Assembly (NCBI GenBank): GCA_022870745.1
Contig: CP085323.1
Location: 744,001-808,000, forward strand
Reading direction: 5' to 3'
Source of the DNA: Silvibacterium acidisoli
Lineage (GTDB): Bacteria > Acidobacteriota > Terriglobia > Terriglobales > Acidobacteriaceae
DNA: 64,000 nt
A program made the position numbers and the translations under genes. Every line of letters begins with the position of its first letter. The stretch's first letter is position 1. The notes beneath the pieces are model-generated. The model was not told the DNA's origin and made no database searches. It saw only the letters and a list, made by a program, of their open reading frames with translations. Positions 17,929 to 25,166 of this stretch are shown here, piece after piece.

Positions 17929-18414
17929 TCAGAGCACTTGTCTCGCTTTTTCAATGAGATGAGGGTTAGTCACCTCGAACAATACATGAACGGTAGCACA
18001 CATCTCGCTGTAGAGTGTCACAGCTAGACGAGGAAAGAACTGCGGCAAAGTTACAACAAAAGCCCGAGCTAAGGCCTCGAAGAGGCACCCAACGAAGCAG
18101 AATCGCAAAAGCAGGCACTGGCCCAAGAGTTGGTTAGCGGCTTCGTCCCCGTTCTCAGCGGCGAGGATCATGGCCAATGTTAAGAGAATTCGGCTGTCGC
18201 TACACATGAACCAGACCTTTTTGAGGTCGCTCCACGAGTTAGGGTCGAACGATGCCGATTGACTGTACCCCAAAAGAGGTTTCAAGTCCGAGGGTACAGG
18301 GTGAAGCTCCGCCAGAAGCTTCTCTGGGTCGCCCAGATGTCGTCTGCGAACGGTGCAGAGCCATGCAAGGACGGAGGCCGAAACAGCGATGATGAACAGG
18401 ATTAACAGTGACAT
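17929..18414 (-). CDS. Membrane-anchored protein, unknown
   Basis: A 161-residue minus-strand protein. A single N-terminal membrane segment (LLILFIIAVSASVLAWLCTV) is followed by a polar region and a Cys- and Leu-rich hydrophobic part near residues 95-125. It lies 7 bases after the larger membrane gene 18422-19195, suggesting one transcript and a partnership. I do not recognise the family. Confidence 0.5.
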   Translation of the reverse strand: MSLLILFIIAVSASVLAWLCTVRRRHLGDPEKLLAELHPVPSDLKPLLGYSQSASFDPNSWSDLKKVWFMCSDSRILLTLAMILAAENGDEAANQLLGQCLLLRFCFVGCLFEALARAFVVTLPQFFPRLAVTLYSEMCATVHVLFEVTNPHLIEKARQVL

Positions 18415-18421
18415 CGGATTC

Positions 18422-19195
18422 CTATCGAAAGGCTTCTAGGCCATCCTTTAAGCGCATAAGCGCGGATTCCAACGCGCGGGGGTTAATGGGGGAGTATGAG
18501 GTACTGTCGCTGGCAGCTCGGAGAAATACGGTGGCCCAGCTGATCAGGGTTACGAGGTAGAAACTACCGTTGAGGTTGAAAGCTATGTCCCAATGGGCCA
18601 TGCCGGTGGAAGAAACAAACCATGAGCAAAGCAATTGCGCTACAGCGTTCATCGCCCATCCAAAAGCAATGGTCAGCACTTCTCTGCGCCAATAGAGACC
18701 GGCAATCGCGGAGGAGCATGCAACGGCAAGGAACGCTAGGCACCATGCCAGCGAAAGGCCCGAATGGATGCTTAGGGCCTCTCTGGTGATCTGCAAGTAG
18801 AAAAGCGGTGAAGTGCGAGCAGCCATCATTCCAGAAGCGACCAAGGATATCGCGACTAGAACGCTGAACGCTCTAGCTAAGATCCCACGAACCCGTCGAT
18901 TTACCCCAGTCAATGAGCCGACGACGCTCCATAGGATAAAGATCGCTATCGCAGACGAGGCTAGTTCGCCAATCCAATACGAATAGAAGTAGACGCTAGC
19001 CCTGAGATTATGGTCGCGAGGCAGGAAGGTCGAAGCGCCCAGGAATATCGATTTTGCAGCGTTGAACGTTACATAAACCCATACCGCACGCCAGCGCTCC
19101 GCAGCACGAGTGCGAATCATTCCAACACTCAAACTTATTTCCACTATTAGGGTAATCGCCCACATGGCGACGTTTAGCGAATTAAAAACTGGCAT
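18422..19195 (-). CDS. Multi-pass membrane protein, unknown
   Basis: A 257-residue minus-strand protein with about seven hydrophobic segments spread through its length (LNVAMWAITLIVEISLSVG, ASSAIAIFILWSVVGSL and others). It has no transporter or enzyme motif that I recognise. The C-terminus is polar (ALMRLKDGLEAFR) and probably cytoplasmic. With the adjacent 17929-18414 gene it forms a two-gene membrane cassette in the prophage cargo region. Confidence 0.55.
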   Translation of the reverse strand: MPVFNSLNVAMWAITLIVEISLSVGMIRTRAAERWRAVWVYVTFNAAKSIFLGASTFLPRDHNLRASVYFYSYWIGELASSAIAIFILWSVVGSLTGVNRRVRGILARAFSVLVAISLVASGMMAARTSPLFYLQITREALSIHSGLSLAWCLAFLAVACSSAIAGLYWRREVLTIAFGWAMNAVAQLLCSWFVSSTGMAHWDIAFNLNGSFYLVTLISWATVFLRAASDSTSYSPINPRALESALMRLKDGLEAFR

Positions 19196-19231
19196 GCGGC
19201 CATCCTTGAGGACGAAGGTGACCGCGACCAG

Positions 19232-19396
19232 CTAGTTCGCGGGAGGCGGGGTCGTAGGGGGGCAGTGCTCTTGGGGACAAACGGGGGCTGGGGGTACTCC
19301 AAACGAAACGATTCTCGCTGGGTGGTGATGTGATGACGCAATCCCGAAGATGATTGCCCCGAGCAAAGAAATCGAGGCTAGTCGAACAAAACGCAT
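19232..19396 (-). CDS. Small exported or membrane protein
   Basis: A 54-residue protein starting at ATG 19396, six bases after AGGAGA; a longer frame to 19456 has no site. One hydrophobic segment (RLASISLLGAIIFGIASS) is followed by a short His/Pro/Cys-rich tail ending CPPTTPPPAN. It may be a membrane-anchored peptide. No family is recognised. It is the first gene of the minus block and divergent from the RHH gene. Confidence 0.45.
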   Translation of the reverse strand: MRFVRLASISLLGAIIFGIASSHHHPARIVSFGVPPAPVCPQEHCPPTTPPPAN

Positions 19397-19512
19397 AACT
19401 TGTCTCCTGGCGCCAGTGCGCAAGGTCAACGTAACGTTTGCTCGTGGTATCCGCAACTTTATTGAGAGCGTGCATGTGATTGGATAAAAAGTGAAGACAG
19501 AGTATCACCCTG

Positions 19513-19525
19513 TACTGTCACAGTA
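19513..19525. promoter_or_regulatory. Perfect 13-bp palindrome, operator candidate
   Basis: TACTGT and ACAGTA flank a central C. It lies between the divergent 19396 and 19591 starts, upstream of a ribbon-helix-helix protein gene, a usual place for an operator. Confidence 0.5.
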
Positions 19526-19537
19526 AACAGCGATTTT

Positions 19538-19555
19538 GTACACACAGGGTACACA
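19538..19555. promoter_or_regulatory. Direct GTACACA repeats, operator candidate
   Basis: GTACACA occurs at 19538-19544 and 19549-19555, an 11-base period that puts both copies on about the same face of the helix. RHH dimers often bind tandem half-sites spaced about a turn. It lies 36 bases before the RHH start. Confidence 0.4.
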
Positions 19556-19590
19556 AGTAATGCATACACGGTCCGCAATAGTATTCAGTA

Positions 19591-19776
19591 ATGCCCATCA
19601 AGCGCGTACAGATGAGACTCAGCGATGCGGTACTAAGAGATCTCGATTGGCTGGCCGAGAAACATGGGGGGCTCGACCGCACCAATACGGTCAGAGTGTT
19701 GATTACGGAAGCAAAAGCGAGAAAGCTCGAAGAAGAGAGGGCCGCCCGGCCCGACCGCCACAAGAAGAAGGATTAA
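19591..19776 (+). CDS. Ribbon-helix-helix DNA-binding protein
   Basis: A 61-residue protein. The N-terminal strand KRVQMRLSD is followed by helix-turn-helix segments with DWLAEKHGG and RTNTVRVLITEAKARKLEE, the CopG/MetJ-type RHH pattern. The C-terminus is basic (RPDRHKKKD) for DNA contact. No toxin gene follows directly. With the repeats upstream it may be autoregulated and may control the divergent cargo genes. Confidence 0.65.
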   Translation: MPIKRVQMRLSDAVLRDLDWLAEKHGGLDRTNTVRVLITEAKARKLEEERAARPDRHKKKD

Positions 19777-20069
19777 TCTGGCGGGATTTGTACGATAAAC
19801 GTACGGCGGAGGCGTTGGTCGTGGTGGTTTGCGATGACATGCTGATCGCGTAATCAGCAACTTACTGATAGCCCGTACCGCTTAAAAGATCACCATAATT
19901 TCTGGATACATGCTTTTGGTTCCTCCAGCCCTGCGGGGCCAATATCTCTCCTCATATTGTACGGAGCCGGGTGACTTACGCCAAGCCTTCCCGGTCTCTT
20001 GTTCGTGTAAGCTGGTGGTCTAAATTCATCGCCGATTCATGTCGATTTCTGTCTAAGGAGACGCTCGTT

Positions 20070-22223
20070 TTGCCCAGACGCCCTCAGTCGCTTCTTGGTC
20101 TTGCACTTGTATGCAGTGTTTCGCTCAGCGCCCAGGCACCTGCCGGACACACTGTTTTCGGCTATCGCGATTTTTCCGCACAGGCGAAAATCGACAGCCA
20201 GTTCCTTGCCATTCCCGACGCAAAGCTTGCGGGTGAAGCATTGAAGACCTTGACCGCCGAGCCCCACATGGCAGGAACGCCGGAGGATCATAAGACGGCC
20301 GAGTACGTGGCGGAGAAGTTCCGCGCGGCAGGACTCGAGACCACCATCGTTCCATACAAAATCTGGCTGAACTGGCCGAAAGAGATTCACATCTCCGCGG
20401 TCGATGCCAGCGGCAGGACGCTGATGAACGGACCGACACGCGAGCATGTGGACGGCGATCCCTATCAGGACGATCCCCGCGTGGTAATGCCGTTCAACGG
20501 GTCGTCGCCCTCGGCAGACGTGACCGCCGACGTGGTCTATGCAAACTACGGACGCCCGGAGGACTTTGCGCGCCTTGAACAGATGGGCGTCGACATCAAG
20601 GGCAAGATCGTCCTGGTGCGTTACGGCAATAACTTCCGCGGTGTGAAGGTTTACATCGCGCAGCAGAAGGGCGCGGCTGGTGTCGTGATCTACTCCGACC
20701 CGGCTGACGACGGCTACTACCGGGGAGACATGTATCCGCACGGCCCCTATCGGCCCGAGACCGGGGTACAGCGCGGCGCGGTGCAGTACCTCTTCAAATA
20801 TCCCGGCGATCCGACAACGCCTGGCGTGGCCTCTACAGCCGACCTGCCTGCGTCGAAGCGAATCGATCCGATGAAAGCGGAGAGCCAGCCGACGATTCCT
20901 TCGACTCCTATTTCCTATCACGACGCCTCGCCGATTCTGGCTGCGCTGAAAGGCGCTACCGCGCCTCATGGATGGCAGGGCGCATTGCCTTTTACGTATC
21001 ACCTGGGCGGCACGGGCGAGGTGAAGATGCACCTCGATCTCAAGCAGGACTACCAGTACCGCACCATCTGGGATGTGATCGGAAAAATCCCAGGTACGCA
21101 ATTGCCCGATGCATGGGTTGTTGCCGGAAATCATCGCGACGCCTGGGTTTATGGCGCCGTGGATCCGAACAGCGGAACCGCGGCAATGCTTGAAACCGTG
21201 CACGGCATTGGAGACCTTCTTAAGCAGGGATGGAAGCCGAAGCGCACCATCATCTTCGCCAGCTGGGATGCGGAAGAAGAAGGATTGATCGGCTCGACCG
21301 AATGGGCGGAGGGCCACGCCCAGGAACTCGCGCATGCGGTCGCTTACTTCAACACCGATGTCGGCGTCTCCGGCCCGAACTTCGATGCCTCGGCCGTGCC
21401 GTCGCTCAAGGAGTTCGTGCGGCAGGTGACGAAAACCGTTCCGAGCCCCAAGGGCGGCACAGTGTACGACCAGTGGAAAGCAACACAGGCGCAGGATGCT
21501 CACCAGCAGCAGGTAAACAACGGTTTCAACGCGCGCCGTCCCGCAACCAGCGGGGCCGATCAGGACCCGGTTGAGATAGGCGACCTCGGCAGTGGATCGG
21601 ACTACACACCTTTCATCCAGCACCTCGGCGTTCCATCGACCGATATCGGCTCAGATGGAGCTTACGGCGTGTATCACTCCGTCTTCGACAATTACAAATG
21701 GTTCACCATGAACGCAGACCCCACGTTCGTTTATGAGCAGGAGATGGCGCGTGTCTTCGGGCTTGAAATCCTGCACATGGCTGACACGGATGTGCTGCCG
21801 TATGACTACGGCAGCTACGGCAAGGAGATCGAAGAGTACATCCAGACCGCTACGGCAAAAGCTACCAGCGCGGGCGTGAATCTCGATTTCAGCGCAGCGG
21901 CCGCAGCGGCGAAGCACCTGTCCGCTGTCGGTGAAGCGGTGAAGCAGAAGCAGGAACATCCAAACGGCGATGACAACGCCTTGAATATAAAACTGCGCAA
22001 GGTGGAAAGCGATCTGCTTTCAAGCGAGGGATTGCCGCATCGGGGCTGGTTCAAGCACACCATCTACGCGCCCGGCGAGTACACAGGCTACGCGGCCGTG
22101 GTGATCCCCGGCGTCAACGAAGCCATCGACGCCAAGGACGCTTCGCTTGCACAGCAACAGTTGACGGCACTTACCGCCGCACTCAACCGGGCCGCAACCA
22201 CGCTCGAAGACGCAGCAAAATAA
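20070..22223 (+). CDS. Exported M28 carboxypeptidase (GCPII/PSMA-like)
   Basis: I place the start at TTG 20070, nine bases after AAGGAG, which gives a clean signal peptide (LPRRPQSLLGLALVCSVSL). An in-frame GTG at 19971 would add 33 odd residues. The protein of about 717 residues has a protease-associated insert at about 150-300 and the di-zinc M28 catalytic part: H/D in AGNHRDAWVYGAVDP, E/E in SWDAEEEGLIGSTEWAE, D in NTDVGVSG and H in YGVYHSVFDNY. A C-terminal helical dimerisation domain follows. It would trim acidic peptides outside the cell. The gene lies 7 bases before a convergent permease. Confidence 0.85.
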   Translation: MPRRPQSLLGLALVCSVSLSAQAPAGHTVFGYRDFSAQAKIDSQFLAIPDAKLAGEALKTLTAEPHMAGTPEDHKTAEYVAEKFRAAGLETTIVPYKIWLNWPKEIHISAVDASGRTLMNGPTREHVDGDPYQDDPRVVMPFNGSSPSADVTADVVYANYGRPEDFARLEQMGVDIKGKIVLVRYGNNFRGVKVYIAQQKGAAGVVIYSDPADDGYYRGDMYPHGPYRPETGVQRGAVQYLFKYPGDPTTPGVASTADLPASKRIDPMKAESQPTIPSTPISYHDASPILAALKGATAPHGWQGALPFTYHLGGTGEVKMHLDLKQDYQYRTIWDVIGKIPGTQLPDAWVVAGNHRDAWVYGAVDPNSGTAAMLETVHGIGDLLKQGWKPKRTIIFASWDAEEEGLIGSTEWAEGHAQELAHAVAYFNTDVGVSGPNFDASAVPSLKEFVRQVTKTVPSPKGGTVYDQWKATQAQDAHQQQVNNGFNARRPATSGADQDPVEIGDLGSGSDYTPFIQHLGVPSTDIGSDGAYGVYHSVFDNYKWFTMNADPTFVYEQEMARVFGLEILHMADTDVLPYDYGSYGKEIEEYIQTATAKATSAGVNLDFSAAAAAAKHLSAVGEAVKQKQEHPNGDDNALNIKLRKVESDLLSSEGLPHRGWFKHTIYAPGEYTGYAAVVIPGVNEAIDAKDASLAQQQLTALTAALNRAATTLEDAAK

Positions 22224-22230
22224 ACAGGGA

Positions 22231-23472
22231 CTACTCGTAGCGCAGGGCTTCGATCGGGTTCATGTTCGCAGCCTTGAGAGCGGGAATCATGCCGCTCACC
22301 AGTCCCACAACTACCAGGATGCCGGTAGCCAGCAGAACGATCGAAGGAGAGATCAGAAGCTGGATATCGGCATCTTTTGCATTTGAAGCGAGCGCGCTGT
22401 AGAAGGTGATGCGGCCTACGCCGATTGAAACAGCGTACGCCAGCGCGATGCCAGCCACGCCGCCCGCGCCGGTGATCACGAGCGACTCGGCAAGGAACTG
22501 AAAGAGGATGTGCCTGCGGCGAGCGCCGAGCGCTTTTTCAATGCCAATTTCCTTGGTGCGCTGCTGCACCGCAACCAGCATGATGTTCATCAGCCCGATG
22601 CCAGCAATGCCCAGCGTCAAAGCGCCAATGAACAAGAGCAATCCCTGCAGCGCGATGGTGATGATCTTGAATTGCGAAAGCTGCTGTTCGAGGTCGGCGA
22701 CGAAGACCGCCTGCCGGTCGGTCGGCGGAAAGTTGTGCGCTGCGGCCATCGACTCCCTCACAGCCTTCTGCACAGCGGCGTGATCGCCGTTGTAGTTCAG
22801 CCAGATGCCATCGAGATATTTCGGATCCTTCAGATCGCCCATCGCGCTGATCGGCAAATATATTTGCCGGTTCACGTCGCTGTTCTCGCCCTCCTGCATC
22901 TTGGGGCTCATCACACCGATGATTTCGAAGCTGATTCCGTTTAGGCGGATACGTTCGCCAACGGCATACATTCCGCCAAACAGCTTCTGCTTCGCCTCCG
23001 AACCGATCACCAGGACGTGATTGCGCTGCTCGTCATCGAGCGGCGTATAGAATCGTCCCGACCCGATATCGAGGCGCAGGATGTTCTGTATGTTCGAGCG
23101 CGTTCCATTGGCCGTCCACGTGTAGGTGTGAAGCTCATTCGAGACGGTCACATCCTTCTGCAGGAGAGGAGAAACATCGCGAACCCCTGGTACTGTGCGC
23201 TCCAGGCGATCGATGTCGTCCTGCGTAAAGCGAACGACCACACCGGCCTTGGAGCCGCCGACCTGCTCGGAGGTCTTGCCGGGAAAGACACCGATCAACT
23301 GCGTCCCCCACTCCGCGAAGATCGTCTCGATGGCGCGTCCGAAGCCCGATCCATAGGCGAGCAACAGCACAACCGTGGCTATACCCCACGCCATGCCCAC
23401 CATGGTGATGGTGGTACGGCGGCGGTTGTAGATCATCGCCTCCCATGCCTGCTTCCATAGATCGCGCAGCAT
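22231..23472 (-). CDS. MacB-type ABC permease
   Basis: A 413-residue minus-strand membrane protein with GAGGG before its ATG. It has one N-terminal membrane segment (TTITMVGMAWGIATVVLLLAYGSG), a large periplasmic domain (about 45-280), and three C-terminal membrane segments with QQRTKEIGIEKALGARRRHI between the first two. This is the MacB/FtsX (mechanotransmission) fold without its ATPase domain. It lies 19 bases downstream of a second permease, so both are cotranscribed. No ABC ATPase or fusion protein gene is adjacent. Confidence 0.8.
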   Translation of the reverse strand: MLRDLWKQAWEAMIYNRRRTTITMVGMAWGIATVVLLLAYGSGFGRAIETIFAEWGTQLIGVFPGKTSEQVGGSKAGVVVRFTQDDIDRLERTVPGVRDVSPLLQKDVTVSNELHTYTWTANGTRSNIQNILRLDIGSGRFYTPLDDEQRNHVLVIGSEAKQKLFGGMYAVGERIRLNGISFEIIGVMSPKMQEGENSDVNRQIYLPISAMGDLKDPKYLDGIWLNYNGDHAAVQKAVRESMAAAHNFPPTDRQAVFVADLEQQLSQFKIITIALQGLLLFIGALTLGIAGIGLMNIMLVAVQQRTKEIGIEKALGARRRHILFQFLAESLVITGAGGVAGIALAYAVSIGVGRITFYSALASNAKDADIQLLISPSIVLLATGILVVVGLVSGMIPALKAANMNPIEALRYE

Positions 23473-23491
23473 TTGTAACCCTCTCTGTTAC

Positions 23492-24748
23492 CTATTCCCG
23501 TCGCAGTGCCTCGACCGGTTCGAGCGCCGCTGCCTTGGCGGCTGGGTAAAGCCCGGCCAGGATGCCGCAAATACTCAACGAGCCCATCGCCAACGCCGCA
23601 GACCATGGCTGCAGGTGCGGAGGATCGAAGCCCTGTGCCGAATTTCCCACCACCTTCTGCAGCAGGAACATGAACAAAGCCGAGCCGCCGATGCCGATCA
23701 GCCCGCTGATGCCGGTCAGAATCAACCCCTCAAGAAAGAACTGGAAGAGGATGCTGCGGCTGGTAGCGCCAATCGCTTTGCGAAGGCCGATTTCGCGCGT
23801 GCGTTCGCTTACCGACACCAGCATGATGTTCACGATGCCGACCGCGCCCAGTGCCAGCGTGACAACGCCGACACCGCCGAGAAAGACATCCATGGCGGTG
23901 AAGATCTTCCCGACCATCTGCTCGCTCTCGATCGTGTCCCACTCGTTGAAGGCCTCGGTTGCTGAAGCATCGAAGCCGTGGCGGCGCGCAATGAGCTGGT
24001 GCACCTGCTGCTTGGCGATGACATTGTCACCATGCACGCGCGGCTGATACTGAACCGAGCTGACAGCGTCGCGCGGAACGTTGTCACCCTTCAGCGGAAA
24101 CATCTCAAGCATTGCCGAGATAGGAATGTAGATCTTCTGATTATCACCGTCGTTGTTGCCGTGGCCCATCTTGTCGGCGATGCCGATCACCTCAAAGCGC
24201 GTGCCGTTGAGGGTAATGTATTCGCCCATCGCGTTGCGCCCCGGGAACAGCATCTCCGCGCTCTTTTGCCCGAGAACCACCACGTGATTGCGATTGAGAA
24301 TGTCACCATCGTTCAGGAAACGCCCTTGCGTCAGGGGCATGAAGCGAACCGAGCTGAAACCTGGTTCGGTGCCGACGACCGTACCGCCAACTGTCTGGTA
24401 CTGGCTCTGCTGCTTGATGTCGTCGTTGTTCACGAGCGCAACGGCTGCGCGCACGTCCGGCAATTCGGTGCGCATCGCCTCGGCATCGCCCAATGTCAGG
24501 TAATAGGGACGCATGCCGGTGTGCTGATTTGGCACCGCGGGAATGTTGCCGCTCCACATCATGATCAGGTCGTTGCCGAAGCTCGCAAGCTGGCGATGAT
24601 TGCCCGACCGGAAGCCTTCGCCCACGGAAATGAGCAGCAGCATGGAGCCTACGCCCCACGCAATTCCAAACATGGTAAGGAATGAGCGAAGTTTATTCGC
24701 CCAGATGGCCCGGAAAACCTGACCGAAAGTGTCGCTAGGACTCTGCAT
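23492..24748 (-). CDS. MacB-type ABC permease, upstream copy
   Basis: A 418-residue homologue of the following gene, with the same plan: N-terminal segment (FLTMFGIAWGVGSMLLLISVGEG), periplasmic domain, and C-terminal segments with SERTREIGLRKAIGATSRSI. It opens the two-gene unit. Two permeases in tandem may act as a heterodimer with an ATPase encoded elsewhere. Their substrates are not evident from the sequence. Confidence 0.8.
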   Translation of the reverse strand: MQSPSDTFGQVFRAIWANKLRSFLTMFGIAWGVGSMLLLISVGEGFRSGNHRQLASFGNDLIMMWSGNIPAVPNQHTGMRPYYLTLGDAEAMRTELPDVRAAVALVNNDDIKQQSQYQTVGGTVVGTEPGFSSVRFMPLTQGRFLNDGDILNRNHVVVLGQKSAEMLFPGRNAMGEYITLNGTRFEVIGIADKMGHGNNDGDNQKIYIPISAMLEMFPLKGDNVPRDAVSSVQYQPRVHGDNVIAKQQVHQLIARRHGFDASATEAFNEWDTIESEQMVGKIFTAMDVFLGGVGVVTLALGAVGIVNIMLVSVSERTREIGLRKAIGATSRSILFQFFLEGLILTGISGLIGIGGSALFMFLLQKVVGNSAQGFDPPHLQPWSAALAMGSLSICGILAGLYPAAKAAALEPVEALRRE

Positions 24749-24817
24749 CTGGCTGCCAGTAACTACGCAGCGGCGCAGGAAAAGGTTCCCTCACGCCGCC
24801 GGCGTTCATAGCATCAA

Positions 24818-25000
24818 TTACTTGGCTTTGAGCGTGGTCTGAACCTGCTCGACATTTGGCTTCGACTCCGCCATGTATTCACTCACCCGCTGACGTTCCT
24901 CAGGGGTAAGCGAGGGAACCAGCGCAAGAATACGGCGAAGGGTAACCGAAACATCGTCAATGTAGTTCATCATGCGAATAGCTTCGCCGGAAAGCGGCAT
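24818..25000 (-). CDS. Small conserved hypothetical protein
   Basis: I place the start at ATG 25000, eight bases after AGGAG; the longer frame to 25069 has no site. The 60-residue protein has one helical domain (DDVSVTLRRILALVPSLTPEE) and a short Glu-rich tail. It lies upstream of the two permease genes on the same strand, 69 bases from them, and its role is not evident. Family not recognised. Confidence 0.5.
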   Translation of the reverse strand: MPLSGEAIRMMNYIDDVSVTLRRILALVPSLTPEERQRVSEYMAESKPNVEQVQTTLKAK

Positions 25001-25166
25001 AAAAGACACTCCTGAATAGGATCGAATAGAACTTTCTGCTTTCCCATTCTCCCCGAGCCGGGCCGTCAAGTAAAGCCGGGCCCAGTTGGAAACGCGCCAG
25101 CCAGATCCGGCATCTCAACGTGAGACTAACGCGGCACAATTCCTGTAAGAGTAACTCTCCCCACGT

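Noticed and set aside
19777-20069. tRNA or clear att site at the prophage right end
   Set aside because: No cloverleaf or long direct repeat is visible; the left end is not in the window.
20037-21623. 528-codon open frame on minus strand opposite the M28 gene
   Set aside because: The plus strand shows all metal ligands of M28; the minus frame has no domain pattern.
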